From Muribaculum sp. (GTDB lineage Bacteria; Bacteroidota; Bacteroidia; Bacteroidales; Muribaculaceae), in NCBI GenBank assembly GCA_023664085.1, contig JAMPGE010000018.1, positions 1 through 35,811 on the forward strand: DNA of 35,811 nucleotides. Reading direction: 5' to 3'. A model generated the notes under the pieces. It saw only the letters and a list, made by a program, of their open reading frames with translations, did not search any database and was not told the origin of the DNA. Both the position numbers and the translations under genes were made by a program. Shown in pieces: positions 16,858 to 26,332 of the stretch; the stretch's first letter is position 1, and each line of letters begins with the position of its first letter.

Positions 16858-19704
16858 TCAGAACGGGCGCCCTCCACCCGGAGGCGGACCGCCGTGGCCA
16901 CCGCTTCTGGAGCCACCGGGGGGAGGCCCCATGGGAGCGCTGTATGGCGTCCCGTACGGACCACCGTGGCCCGGACGGAATTCTTCTTCAATCTTGTCTT
17001 TCTGAGCCTTCTTCAGTGTGGAGAAATTCCAGGTCAGCCCTACCATCACATATGTGGAGAGGTCGTTCATTTCCATATCTTTAATCATATTGGCCGACGT
17101 GGTGCGGGTGATATTCTCACCAATGCCGAGAATATCGTAGGCCTTTACGAAGACGGTGAGTTGCTTATTGCGCAGGAAGGAATACGACAGTTCGGCGTTC
17201 CATTCCCAGGTGGTGTTGTTGTAGCCGGCAAAATATCCGGAGGTTTTGGAGAAAGTCAGATCTGTCGATGCCTGAAGTCCGAAGGGCAATGTGGCCACGA
17301 CATTGGTCTCGAAACCGTAGGAATGGGTGCGTCGGGTGGGCTGCATAGGGAGGGAGTTGGTCACCAGTTCGAACTCATATGTAGGATTTAGACTTGCCTG
17401 CAGCCAGTCGTTGGTATAAGTGAGACCTACGGAGGGTCCGATGCTGAGGTTGCCGGTACGGTTGAAGTCGTTGTCGATATATCCGGGAGTGGAAGAGTAA
17501 CGGAAGTTAAGTCGGCCGTTGAAGGTGAAAGCCTTATTGGAGAGTACACGATTGTACATACCCATACCGAAAATAGATAGGTCTCCGTTGGCGTTGGCGT
17601 AATCCGTGGTGCGGACGCCGGTAAGGGGATCGGCTACGGTGCGCTGCACTACGGAGTTGATACCGTAGGATGCATGCAGCATTGCGGCCACGGATTGCTG
17701 ATACTTGGTGGAATATTTATTAAACATCATGTTGACGTTCTGTGTGAACGTAGGTTTCAGATCGGGGTTACCCTGCACGATGTTCATGGGATCCGACACG
17801 TCTTTCACCGGTTGCAGTGCTGTAAGAGAAGGCTGAGTGGTGCTTGACCGATAACGAATGTTCAGGCTTGACGTATTGTTGAATTTCAGGCGGAGTCTGA
17901 GAAATGGCCCTACATTCCATACCCATCTGGCGGGAATGTTGCGGTCGGAATTAATGAGATCGGTGCTGCTCAATGAAGCCGGAGCGAATACAAGGCCGGC
18001 GTTGAGATTGAGTTTCTTCGACACCTTTTTATATCCCACCTGCAACTCTTGAGAGAAATAATTGTTTCGGAAACGGTTGGAAAGTACCGGATCATACTCC
18101 AATCCGGCGGGAGCGTTCGAGAATTCCGGAAGAGTAAAAGAGTTCCTGTCGGTGGGAAGATACAGATCTGGATCAAGATTATATGTGAGTTTATCGGCAT
18201 TGTTGAAGCGGTAAGACACTTTGTAGGCGAGGTCAATGTAATTGCCGCGAGACGGATCGCCGAGAGGTTCGGACCATGTGATTCGGCCGCTTACCGTGTT
18301 GCTCCATTGTCGGGAGTCGAGATATCGCAAGAGCTCTTCGCAGTCATTCTTCTTAAGCAGATATTCGATATCACTCCACGAAGTGCTTTTCTGGCGCGTA
18401 TCGGAAAAGGCATAATTGGCCATAATGGAGAAGCTCCTTCCCGGTTTTGAGGCAAATTTATGATTATAAATGAATTCGCCGCTTGTATTCCAGGCTGTGC
18501 CTTTGTTGGTGCGTGCATTCCGGTTGTTGTTTACTAGTGTAGCCAAAGCATCGCCTGCTATAAGTCTGGAGGAATCATTGAGCAAAGAATTTCGGAAATC
18601 AACAGAGAAACGAGGTCTGAATTCAATGGCATTGTAATCATCGATGTTCCATTTCAGACGCAGGTCGGCTCTGATGGAGTGTCCTTTGTCGTGCGAGAGG
18701 TTGCCCCCTTTGTTGTAGCTTACGGAGTCCGGGAAAAGGTATTGAGTCTCGGAATGAGAGCGGGAATCCCTGTCGGAGTGTGAATAAAAGATGTTGCCGC
18801 CTATTCGGAACTTTTCTTCATTGCCCACATTGAAATTCAGTCCGAATCTCTGGGAAGTGAGAATGCCGCCGTTGCCACCGAAGGCAGAGAATCTGCCGCG
18901 TCCCATATCTCCAAATCCCATTTCATTCACATTATTGCCACCGGCAAGAATGGTTACCTGATTGCCGTTTGAAAACCAATTGGCTATTCCCGAGGCTTCA
19001 TAACGGTGATCCATGGGTGAGTATCCGGCGGATACGTTGCCAAACCATCCCCGGTTCATATCTTTTTTTACGGTAAGATTTATCACTGTCTCGTCATCAC
19101 CATCGTCCACACCGGTCATTCGTGCCAGATCGCTTTTTCGGTCGATCACCTGAACTTTTTCCACCATCTCGGAGGGAAGGTTTTTAGTGGCGAGTTGGGG
19201 ATCGTCAGCGAAAAATTCCTTTCCGTCCACCAGAATTTTGGAAATGGTTTTACCGCCGCTGGTGATACTTCCGTCGCTTCCTACCTCTACACCGGGGAGC
19301 CGCTTAAGGAGATCTTCCACAGTAGCGTTGGTCACTGTCTTGAACGATCCGGCGTTGAACTCCAGAGTGTCTTGTTTGGCTACTATCGGAGTGACTACGC
19401 CCTTCACGATTACTTCGTCAAGGTTAATGGTCGGTATTGCTCCGAAGTCGAGCGAATCAGTGGATTCATAAGTGGGGGAATCATCGTAGGTTGATACCGA
19501 CGAATCCGCTGTTAGCGCAGAGCCGGGTCTGAGGATGGAATCGGGTTTCACATCAATTGGAGCAGCCAATTCCGGCAAAGAATCCGCGGGAGTAGAAAGG
19601 GCGGGCAGGGTCTTTTCTATGCGTTGGGGCGCTTGGAGTGCCGCCAAGACGAGGGTAGTCCCGGAAAGCAAAATAAAACCTGCAGTAACTTTGTTTCTAA
19701 GCAT
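16858..19704 (-). CDS. TonB-dependent receptor-like outer-membrane beta-barrel protein
   Basis: This 948-residue protein has an N-terminal signal sequence (about residues 1-22), then a Pro/Asp/Ser-rich stretch to about residue 85, then a plug domain (VIVKGVVTPIVAKQDTLEFNAGSF, VEDLLKRLPGVEV, ISKILVDGKEFF). A long aromatic-rich barrel follows, ending near YVMVGLTWNFSTLKK. The order fits the outer-membrane beta-barrel family related to TonB receptors, not SusC. Instead of the usual carboxypeptidase-like repeat, it has the acidic linker. A 40-residue His/Pro/Gly-rich tail (GPPPGG repeats) follows the last strand and could bind metal. Substrate unknown; no SusD partner. It is monocistronic. Confidence 0.85.
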   Translation of the reverse strand: MLRNKVTAGFILLSGTTLVLAALQAPQRIEKTLPALSTPADSLPELAAPIDVKPDSILRPGSALTADSSVSTYDDSPTYESTDSLDFGAIPTINLDEVIVKGVVTPIVAKQDTLEFNAGSFKTVTNATVEDLLKRLPGVEVGSDGSITSGGKTISKILVDGKEFFADDPQLATKNLPSEMVEKVQVIDRKSDLARMTGVDDGDDETVINLTVKKDMNRGWFGNVSAGYSPMDHRYEASGIANWFSNGNQVTILAGGNNVNEMGFGDMGRGRFSAFGGNGGILTSQRFGLNFNVGNEEKFRIGGNIFYSHSDRDSRSHSETQYLFPDSVSYNKGGNLSHDKGHSIRADLRLKWNIDDYNAIEFRPRFSVDFRNSLLNDSSRLIAGDALATLVNNNRNARTNKGTAWNTSGEFIYNHKFASKPGRSFSIMANYAFSDTRQKSTSWSDIEYLLKKNDCEELLRYLDSRQWSNTVSGRITWSEPLGDPSRGNYIDLAYKVSYRFNNADKLTYNLDPDLYLPTDRNSFTLPEFSNAPAGLEYDPVLSNRFRNNYFSQELQVGYKKVSKKLNLNAGLVFAPASLSSTDLINSDRNIPARWVWNVGPFLRLRLKFNNTSSLNIRYRSSTTQPSLTALQPVKDVSDPMNIVQGNPDLKPTFTQNVNMMFNKYSTKYQQSVAAMLHASYGINSVVQRTVADPLTGVRTTDYANANGDLSIFGMGMYNRVLSNKAFTFNGRLNFRYSSTPGYIDNDFNRTGNLSIGPSVGLTYTNDWLQASLNPTYEFELVTNSLPMQPTRRTHSYGFETNVVATLPFGLQASTDLTFSKTSGYFAGYNNTTWEWNAELSYSFLRNKQLTVFVKAYDILGIGENITRTTSANMIKDMEMNDLSTYVMVGLTWNFSTLKKAQKDKIEEEFRPGHGGPYGTPYSAPMGPPPGGSRSGGHGGPPPGGGRPF

Positions 19705-19908
19705 TATGTAAAGGGTGAGAGATATATTTATAGTACGTCGTTAATTTATAGACAGAAAAAAATAAAAAAAGTTTACGGAGCAGAGAAAAATGAGATCATT
19801 TAATTTGAACGGCTACTTAAGAATTTTTCGGACGGGTATGTAAGAAAACGGATAGTGGTTACGTTATTTCAAGAGACGGACTCATAACGAAAAATATACC
19901 GAAAGATC

Positions 19909-21216
19909 ATGAAAATAGCAGTGGCAGGCACCGGATACGTAGGATTGAGTATAGCCACTCTGCTGGCGCAACATAACCATGTGACAGCCGTAGACGTGGT
20001 GCCCCAAAAGGTAGAGCTCATAAATCAACGTATATCTCCCATTCAGGATGAATATATAGAAAGATACCTGAAAGAAAAGGATCTTGATCTTACCGCTACC
20101 CTCGACGGAGCATCTGCCTACCGTGATGCCGACTATGTAGTGATAGCTGCTCCTACCAATTATGATCCGGTGAAGAACTATTTTGATACCCACTGCATCG
20201 AAGACGTGATAGACCTTGTGCTGAGCGTGAATCCACACGCAGTGATGGTGATCAAATCCACAATACCGGTTGGCTACTGCCGCAATCTCTATTTGCGTTA
20301 TTCCTCAGAAGGGGTCAAAGAGTTTAATCTTTTGTTTTTTCCGGAATTTTTGCGCGAGAGCAAGGCCCTCTACGATAATCTGTATCCTTCGCGTATCATA
20401 GCCGGAATTCCTAAAATTTTGGATAATCCTGAATTTGCGGAGGAAAACGAAGCCATTCTTAGAGTGACAGACGTAAATAGAATGCATGCCGCGGCTGAAG
20501 GATTTGCCCGTCTTTTATGCCAAGGTGCACTGAAAGAGGAAATCCCTACCCTGTATATGGGTATGAAGGAGGCCGAGGCCGTAAAACTCTTTGCCAATAC
20601 ATATCTGGCCCTGCGAGTAAGCTATTTCAACGAGCTCGATACGTATGCCGAGGTGAAGGGATTGGACTCCAAAGCCATAATTGAAGGAGTGGGGCTCGAT
20701 CCCCGCATCGGTACCCATTACAACAATCCCTCTTTCGGCTACGGCGGCTACTGTCTGCCCAAGGATACTAAGCAGTTGCTTGCCAATTATGCCGATGTGC
20801 CTCAGCAGATGATGTCGGCCATTGTGGAAAGCAATCGCACAAGAAAGGATTTCATTGCCGATCAGGTGTTGAAAATGGCGGGATGGTACGATTATTCATC
20901 TGCAAATACCTATGATGGTGCACCTGAGCGGGAATGTGTGATCGGTGTGTATCGGCTCACCATGAAATCCAATTCCGACAATTTCAGGCAGTCATCGATT
21001 CAGGGTGTGATGAAGCGCATCAAGGCAAAAGGAGCGAAGGTTATTATCTATGAACCGACATTAGAAGACGGCACCACATTTTTCGGCTCCCTGGTGGTGA
21101 ATGATCTTGACAGATTTAAGAGGGAGTCCGGCTCAATCCTTGCCAACCGCATGAGTCCCGACATTGAGGATGTGAAGCATAAGGTATATACCCGCGATAT
21201 ATTCTACCGGGATTGA
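19909..21216 (+). CDS. ugd: UDP-glucose 6-dehydrogenase
   Basis: This 435-residue enzyme oxidises UDP-glucose to UDP-glucuronate with two NAD+. It has the N-terminal NAD motif [45 protein letters not shown], and the catalytic cysteine in [18 protein letters not shown]. Length and motifs fit Ugd of capsule and lipopolysaccharide pathways. No other capsule genes are adjacent. The 204-bp upstream gap (19705-19908) shows no clear consensus promoter. Confidence 0.93.
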   Translation: MKIAVAGTGYVGLSIATLLAQHNHVTAVDVVPQKVELINQRISPIQDEYIERYLKEKDLDLTATLDGASAYRDADYVVIAAPTNYDPVKNYFDTHCIEDVIDLVLSVNPHAVMVIKSTIPVGYCRNLYLRYSSEGVKEFNLLFFPEFLRESKALYDNLYPSRIIAGIPKILDNPEFAEENEAILRVTDVNRMHAAAEGFARLLCQGALKEEIPTLYMGMKEAEAVKLFANTYLALRVSYFNELDTYAEVKGLDSKAIIEGVGLDPRIGTHYNNPSFGYGGYCLPKDTKQLLANYADVPQQMMSAIVESNRTRKDFIADQVLKMAGWYDYSSANTYDGAPERECVIGVYRLTMKSNSDNFRQSSIQGVMKRIKAKGAKVIIYEPTLEDGTTFFGSLVVNDLDRFKRESGSILANRMSPDIEDVKHKVYTRDIFYRD

Positions 21217-21261
21217 GCCCTGCAGATTTTTCTTTCATCCATCAACTGACAACTATCAACC

Positions 21262-21300
21262 AATAACTCAAGTCCCGGTGAAACCGAAACTTGAGTTATT
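21262..21300. terminator. Bidirectional terminator after ugd, overlapping the cca stop
   Basis: A 12-bp perfect stem (aataactcaagt and complement at 21289-21300) has an inner cggt/accg pair and is followed by TTTTA. The right arm includes the TAA stop of the convergent cca gene. Confidence 0.8.
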
Positions 21301-22705
21301 TTACGTTGTAGGAATTGAGAAGCTCACGGAATTTCTCTTTCGGTCGGAGAGGATTTTCAAAAGCCAGTTCCAATAGATGGTTTATATATTTTTTCAATTT
21401 TTCCTCGCCATCTTTGTCTCCTTTGAGCTTCTTCATCTTTACGATGCGTTTGGCGTCGATGGGAAGTGAATAGTGAAACATGGCGCTCCCCTCTTTCTCC
21501 ATCTTTTCCATTCGCTCAATGATGGCCTGCGTCTGATGAGGTTTGCACGCGGCTTCGGCATACGCGCGGTTGTCGGCATCGATCAGATCCATAAGGCGCA
21601 GGAACCGCACTTTGTTTTGACATAGATACTGCAGTTTACGCAGCTTTGCATCGCTGAGTTTCTCACCGAGCGGGCCGCTCTTGCTCAGATCCATATGATG
21701 TCGCACCAGAAATTCCACTTTCCGGATAAAATCATGATGATAATGGAGCCTGCCAAGTATACGGTTTACCATGCCGGCCGATTGTCGTTCATGTCCGAAG
21801 AAATGAACAGCACCGTTTTTGTCCACCTTGCGACGGTTTACTTTGCCGATATCATGGAGAAGCGCCGCCATTCTCATCAGAGGAGAGTTTTCTACGCCTT
21901 CCACCACTTTCAGAGTATGTTGCCAAACGGTGCCGAAATGATAGCGGTTTTGCTTAAGATCGAAAGTGGAGCAGAGTTCGGGCACCACGTATCGCATGGC
22001 TCCTGTAGCCCTCATGAGTTCCAGCGCCATTGCCGGACGGGGTCCGGTAAGCATTTTCTCAAGTTCGGCTTGCTTACGCTCAGGGGTGACAATGTTCAGA
22101 CGATCTATGTTGCGGCAAAGGGCATCGTAGGTTTCCTTTTCAATTTCCCATCCGAACCGGCAGGCGAAGCGAATACAGCGCAGAATGCGCACCGGATCGT
22201 CATCGTATGTAAGATCCGGATCAGACGGTGTGCGGATGATGTGGTTTTGGATGTCGTGGATGCCACGTCCGGTAAGATCTACGATAAGACTGTTTGTGAT
22301 GTCGAAGTAAAGGGAATTGATGGTAAGGTCCCGGCGCATGCAGTCTTCTTTCAGACTGCCGAAGGCAATTTCGGGATTGCGGTTGGTGCGGTCGGTATAT
22401 TTTTCGCTGCGGGTCTGCACTATTTCGATTTCGTCGTGGTGGAAACGGCGCAGATGCAGTTTGGCGGTGCCGTATTTAGGGAAGATTACAGGCTTGCCTG
22501 CAGTGATCCCATTCTTATGGAGCCATTCTGCAAAGTGAATGCCACCGTTGGGAAGATCAACCGCCAGATCCACATCGTTGATGGCATTTCCCATGAGTTC
22601 GTCACGACAACATCCACCTACGGCATATACGTGTCCGTCCCATTCCGTGCCGTTGATGATCTCCTTCAGAAACTCAAGTATTTCCTTATACAGCTCTGTA
22701 TTCAT
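21296..22705 (-). CDS. cca: CCA-adding tRNA nucleotidyltransferase with HD domain
   Basis: This 469-residue protein has a class II nucleotidyltransferase head (YAVGGCCRDELMGNAINDVDLAVD, with the catalytic aspartates), the RRDLTINSLYFD template region, an arginine-rich CCA helix segment, and an HD phosphohydrolase domain (LLHDIGKVNRR, FFGHERQSA). It adds or repairs the 3'-CCA of tRNA. The HD domain may remove 2',3'-cyclic phosphates. I chose the ATG at 22705 (MNTELYKEILEF). The open frame extends to 22870, but that stretch would overlap the divergent porin gene and its promoter. The stop lies in the terminator stem shared with ugd. Confidence 0.92.
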   Translation of the reverse strand: MNTELYKEILEFLKEIINGTEWDGHVYAVGGCCRDELMGNAINDVDLAVDLPNGGIHFAEWLHKNGITAGKPVIFPKYGTAKLHLRRFHHDEIEIVQTRSEKYTDRTNRNPEIAFGSLKEDCMRRDLTINSLYFDITNSLIVDLTGRGIHDIQNHIIRTPSDPDLTYDDDPVRILRCIRFACRFGWEIEKETYDALCRNIDRLNIVTPERKQAELEKMLTGPRPAMALELMRATGAMRYVVPELCSTFDLKQNRYHFGTVWQHTLKVVEGVENSPLMRMAALLHDIGKVNRRKVDKNGAVHFFGHERQSAGMVNRILGRLHYHHDFIRKVEFLVRHHMDLSKSGPLGEKLSDAKLRKLQYLCQNKVRFLRLMDLIDADNRAYAEAACKPHQTQAIIERMEKMEKEGSAMFHYSLPIDAKRIVKMKKLKGDKDGEEKLKKYINHLLELAFENPLRPKEKFRELLNSYNVK

Positions 22706-22730
22706 GGTGGTCTCTTCTCGAGGATTTTCT

Positions 22731-22760
22731 GCAAAATTAGCAAAAATTTCGTAATTTTGC
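22731..22760. promoter_or_regulatory. Divergent cca/porin promoter pair forming a palindrome
   Basis: Two mirrored -7 boxes, minus-strand TAATTTTGC (22739-22731) for cca and plus-strand TAATTTTGC (22752-22760) for the porin, form a 9-bp inverted repeat with a 12-bp spacer. The plus box is only 3 nt from the porin ATG, predicting a leaderless mRNA. Neither has a perfect -33 box. Confidence 0.5.
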
Positions 22761-22763
22761 GGC

Positions 22764-23927
22764 ATGAAAACGATTCCATTCCTTCTGGCGGCAGTCCTTG
22801 GAGCCGTCATATCTTTTCCAGCCTTCGCCGCTCCAGAAAAAGATGCCGTGAAATTCACCCCGGTTGGCACTCTCCTGCTTGATGGCGCGCTTTACTCCTC
22901 TCCTCAAAAGGAGGAGTTTCCTGATGGCGTGGCCGTGCCTGACGTACGGCTCGGCATGCAGGCTTCCTACGACAAATGGACTGTGAAGTTGGAAGCATCA
23001 TATGCGTATGGTAAGGTAGTGCTTAAGGATATGTGGATGCAATACAAATTTTCCGACACCGATTGGCTGCGTGCCGGCCTGCAGATGCAGCAATTCGGTT
23101 ATCAGAATGCCACGGCTGCTTGTATGAAGGTGACGATGATCGAACCTATCAGCAACACTGTATTCAACGAACCGCATATGATCGGCTTGCAATGGTTTCA
23201 TTCCGCCGACAAGTATTTTACCACACTGTCAGCCCATGTGGAGCCCAAGTCCTCTTCAATTCTCATCGGTAAGGATGAGATGTCTCAGCAGGGTTATGGA
23301 TTCCGCACGCGGTTGGTGGGACGTCCGTGGCATTCTGAAGGAAAGATGCTCCAGATAGGATTCAGCGGGGCCTTCCTTTCTCCGCAGTATTCAAAAGGTG
23401 AAGACGGCGACGTACGCGATGCCTTCAGTCTGAATGCAAATTTTCCTACAAAGGTCACCCTCGTTTCCGCAATCGGCACCGACGTTGGCAAGGCTATGAA
23501 CCAGTGGAAATTCACTCCCGAACTTATGGCCTGCTACGGCCGCGTGGCCGTGGAATCGCAGTATTTCTTTATGCAGATAAACCGTAGGGAAAACCTTCAG
23601 GCCTTCCGGGCCTCAGGAGCTTACGCCACTCTCAGAGGTATCGTGTTGGGCAAGGATTATCAATATAATATGGCGCTCGCTGGCATTGATACTCCCCGCA
23701 AGGGCTCTCTGGAGGCAGTGGCAAGTTATAACTACACCACTTTGAGCGACCGCAAGGCCGGCATATTCGGAGGACGGGTAAATGATCTAAGTGTAGGACT
23801 CAACTATTATTTCAATAAATATATCATCGGCAAGTTCCGATACAGCTACACCCATCGCTGGGACCGCTCCGGAGTGGAGCCGATGGATCTGAACGCGTTT
23901 CAAATCCGGCTTCAGGCGATTTTTTGA
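22764..23927 (+). CDS. OprO/OprP-like porin family protein
   Basis: This 387-residue outer-membrane protein has a signal peptide (residues 1-22, cleavage after AFA). A barrel of alternating strands follows, including VPDVRLGMQASYDKWTVKLEASY, RAGLQMQQFGYQNATA, and a terminal strand ending in phenylalanine (NAFQIRLQAIF). It resembles phosphate-selective porin proteins of Bacteroidales, though those often transport other anions or small molecules, so specificity is unknown. The start codon lies 3 nt behind a -7 box. Confidence 0.75.
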   Translation: MKTIPFLLAAVLGAVISFPAFAAPEKDAVKFTPVGTLLLDGALYSSPQKEEFPDGVAVPDVRLGMQASYDKWTVKLEASYAYGKVVLKDMWMQYKFSDTDWLRAGLQMQQFGYQNATAACMKVTMIEPISNTVFNEPHMIGLQWFHSADKYFTTLSAHVEPKSSSILIGKDEMSQQGYGFRTRLVGRPWHSEGKMLQIGFSGAFLSPQYSKGEDGDVRDAFSLNANFPTKVTLVSAIGTDVGKAMNQWKFTPELMACYGRVAVESQYFFMQINRRENLQAFRASGAYATLRGIVLGKDYQYNMALAGIDTPRKGSLEAVASYNYTTLSDRKAGIFGGRVNDLSVGLNYYFNKYIIGKFRYSYTHRWDRSGVEPMDLNAFQIRLQAIF

Positions 23928-23962
23928 GCCGGATTCTTCAACCCCATTCCGAAAAGGCTCCC

Positions 23963-24022
23963 TTAACCTATATTGTTCATACCCTCTTCTGCTGCGAAGT
24001 TGGTATGAATAATATCGGTTAA
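23963..24022. terminator. Long imperfect hairpin between convergent porin and GT2 genes
   Basis: Two 21-nt arms (23963-23983 and 24002-24022) pair at 19 positions with an 18-nt loop. The right arm contains the TAA stop of the GT2 gene (24019-24021). Confidence 0.65.
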
Positions 24023-25065
24023 AGTCGGGGAATAATATAGGGAGGCAGACTCCGATAGGTCTCGGAATTGACGAATCTGTAAGCTTCGCGTAGTCCTTTA
24101 AGATGCATCGTGAATACAGCGGGCTGCAGGGTTACGGCCGCCAGTGCCAACTGAATCGCCGACATCCACAAGGTTCTTAGGGCGAAGGCGCTGCCTCGGA
24201 CAAGCTTATCCATTTTGTTTTTCGATATGGAATAAATCTGCCGATGCCATCTTACTGCATTGGACATGCTGCGAATCATGAATTTACGTCTGTCGGCATA
24301 AGTGGAAGATCGACCTGTGCGGCTATCGAGATTCTTGATATCGGCCGTATAGTTTACCCTCAGCTTGCCGCCGTTTACGTAAAGCTTATAGAAGAGCAGT
24401 TCATCTTCACCGTAGGCAAATCCTAAATCGTCAAGCCATAACTCATCCTTGGCATTAATGCCGATAAACGCGCTCTTACGCCACATGGCCACTCCCCCGG
24501 CGGCGCTTTGCGAAGGATATGATGCGTTGCGGGGATTAAGCATATAAGAGAAGGCACCGCTGCCATGTATGCGGAATGCGACTTCTCTTCGAAAGTGAGG
24601 CCGCTCCCAACGCATAATTGCGCTCCGAAGCTTCATGGCGACAGACCATTTGCGGTTACCGATTATATCATAGGCCATACAATCCGCCCCATGGCGCACC
24701 ATTTCCTCAAGCAGAGTCCGGGCTGCGTGGCGCGATAACTGCATGTCATCATCAATCATCAAGATGCATTCGGAATCGATCTCCTTATAATCAAGCAGAC
24801 GTTGGCGCATCATTCCTTTGGGCACCTCCACGTATTCCTCCTTACCAACGGTAAATTCCGGCCGGGCATAGCCCTTGGCAATGTAAATTACAATCTTATC
24901 TGGGAGAATACTTTGATTATGAAGTGATTCAAGTTCGGCTTTCAGATCCTTGGGGGCCAGCCCAAGAGTGCGTATTGCCACTGAGTAGGCAGGAAGTTTC
25001 CTCACCTCCGGATTGTAGGCGGAATCTTTCGATTCATACTGCAGTGCTTCGTGATTGTGTCCCAT
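24019..25065 (-). CDS. Family 2 glycosyltransferase
   Basis: This 348-residue protein is a GT-A fold transferase. It has SVAIRTLG at residue 28, ILMIDDDMQLS carrying the metal-binding DDD, AAGGVAMWRKSAF, and DLGFAYGEDELLFYKLY with the catalytic E-D. The C-terminal 80 residues include a hydrophobic stretch (MSAIQLALAAVTLQPAVFTM) that may tether it to the membrane. Acceptor and sugar are unknown. The stop sits in a terminator stem. Its -7 box is 3 nt from the ATG, so the mRNA may be leaderless. The upstream side is interrupted by a MITE. Confidence 0.85.
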   Translation of the reverse strand: MGHNHEALQYESKDSAYNPEVRKLPAYSVAIRTLGLAPKDLKAELESLHNQSILPDKIVIYIAKGYARPEFTVGKEEYVEVPKGMMRQRLLDYKEIDSECILMIDDDMQLSRHAARTLLEEMVRHGADCMAYDIIGNRKWSVAMKLRSAIMRWERPHFRREVAFRIHGSGAFSYMLNPRNASYPSQSAAGGVAMWRKSAFIGINAKDELWLDDLGFAYGEDELLFYKLYVNGGKLRVNYTADIKNLDSRTGRSSTYADRRKFMIRSMSNAVRWHRQIYSISKNKMDKLVRGSAFALRTLWMSAIQLALAAVTLQPAVFTMHLKGLREAYRFVNSETYRSLPPYIIPRL

Positions 25066-25068
25066 ACT

Positions 25069-25101
25069 GCAAAATTAGCAAATTCAATATAAAATCACAA
25101 T
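25069..25101 (-). promoter_or_regulatory. Promoter of the GT2 gene
   Basis: On the minus strand ATTG (25101-25098), a 20-nt spacer and TAATTTTGC (25077-25069). The ATG follows after three bases, giving a predicted leaderless transcript. The MITE target duplication starts immediately upstream of the -33 box. Confidence 0.5.
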
Positions 25102-25269
25102 ATACTAAGTGTAATGTCACTAAATTAAGAACTGTCGGGGTTCGCCTCGGAGAGGCGGGATTCGTGGTTAACCCCAGGCTTTAGCCTGGGGATCGGCAAG
25201 ATAAGTAAAATGAGCCTCGAAGAGGCGATGTCGTGAGAACTCTTATTTTAGTGACATTAATACTAAGTG
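25102..25269. mobile_element. 148-bp MITE with 10-bp target-site duplications
   Basis: The element spans 25112-25259. Its ends are 15-bp inverted repeats (taatgtcactaaatt / complement taatgtcactaaaat, one mismatch). The perfect direct repeat atactaagtg flanks it at 25102-25111 and 25260-25269, a clear target duplication. Inside are three hairpins in symmetric order: cgcctc-gga-gaggcg (25143-25157), ccccaggct-tt-agcctgggg (25172-25191) and gcctc-gaa-gaggc (25214-25226). It has no ORF and needs a transposase in trans. It separates the divergent GT2 and msrAB genes. The hairpins resemble palindromes associated with REP/IS200-type transposases, but the ends and duplication suggest a DDE enzyme. 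Confidence 0.7.
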
Positions 25270-25384
25270 GTAAAGAAGAAATGTAAATTTTCCGGAATTA
25301 AATCAAATTCAAAGAATGATAAAACTATCTTGATATAAAAATTGTTGTTAATTTTGATTAACTTACTTTTTTTTGATTCGAATT

Positions 25385-26332
25385 ATGCTGCAATCTATTT
25401 ATTTGGCGGGGGGGTGCTTCTGGGGTACCGCTTATCTTTTCTCTCTTGTGCCCGGCGTGGAAAGCACAACCGCCGGCTATGCCAACAGTATTATTGAAAA
25501 TCCTTCATATCAGGAGGTATGCTCCGGTCAGACATATGCTGCCGAAACAGTAAAGGTGGACTACGATGATTCCCAAGTTAGCCTCACGGACCTCCTAAGA
25601 CTGTTTTTCAAAAGTATTGATCCCACCTCCATCAACAAACAAGGTAATGACGTCGGCACACAATACAGAACCGGTATATACTATACCAACCCGTCAGATC
25701 TCCAGATAATTGACGCTGAAGCAGCGGTAATCCAGAGACGAAGTACCAAACCGCTGGCAGTAGAGATAATGCCTCTGAAAAACTTTTATCCGGCCGAAGA
25801 ATATCATCAGGATTATCTTTATAAAAACCCCAATGGATACTGCCATATAAATCCTGCCCTTTTCAAAGAGGCTAAAAATCTAAAGCCCAAAGCAATGGGA
25901 GAAAGTAAAGAAAATCTGCGTCGGCGTCTTACTCCTCTACAATGGGAAGTGACACAAAACGCCGCCACCGAACAGCCCTTTGCCAACGAATATTACCGTG
26001 AATTCCGAAAAGGGATCTACGTGGATATCACCGACGGTACTCCCCTTTTCGTTTCAACCGATAAATTTGAATCCGGATGTGGATGGCCGGCATTTTCAAA
26101 ACCTATTGACGAGAACCTCATTGACGAGAAACCTGACACCTCTTACGGGAGAATCCGTACGGAAGTGCGCGGTGCAAAATCAGGGTCTCACTTAGGGCAT
26201 GTGTTTACCGACGGTCCGCGTGAGACGGGCGGTCTGCGCTACTGTATCAATTCGGCATCCCTTCGCTTCATTCCTCTCGAAAAAATGGAAGCCGAAGGCT
26301 ACGGTAAATTCATTCCCCTCATTAAGAAGTGA
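25385..26332 (+). CDS. msrAB: Bifunctional methionine sulfoxide reductase MsrA-MsrB
   Basis: This 315-residue fusion repairs both epimers of oxidised methionine. The MsrA half (about 1-160) starts with [10 protein letters not shown] (catalytic Cys) and contains EEYHQDYL. The MsrB half (about 175-310) has [25 protein letters not shown] and the catalytic [11 protein letters not shown]. MsrB lacks the two zinc CxxC motifs, as in most fused forms. No signal peptide was seen. I chose the ATG at 25385; an in-frame TTG lies 12 bp upstream. A -7-like TAATTTTG (25349-25356) precedes it. Confidence 0.93.
   Translation: MLQSIYLAGGCFWGTAYLFSLVPGVESTTAGYANSIIENPSYQEVCSGQTYAAETVKVDYDDSQVSLTDLLRLFFKSIDPTSINKQGNDVGTQYRTGIYYTNPSDLQIIDAEAAVIQRRSTKPLAVEIMPLKNFYPAEEYHQDYLYKNPNGYCHINPALFKEAKNLKPKAMGESKENLRRRLTPLQWEVTQNAATEQPFANEYYREFRKGIYVDITDGTPLFVSTDKFESGCGWPAFSKPIDENLIDEKPDTSYGRIRTEVRGAKSGSHLGHVFTDGPRETGGLRYCINSASLRFIPLEKMEAEGYGKFIPLIKK

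Noticed and set aside
22706..22870. N-terminal extension of cca
   Set aside because: It would read through the divergent promoters and the porin signal-peptide region.
21695..22882. 395-codon open frame antisense to cca
   Set aside because: It covers the well-supported cca gene and the porin start, and shows no recognisable motif.
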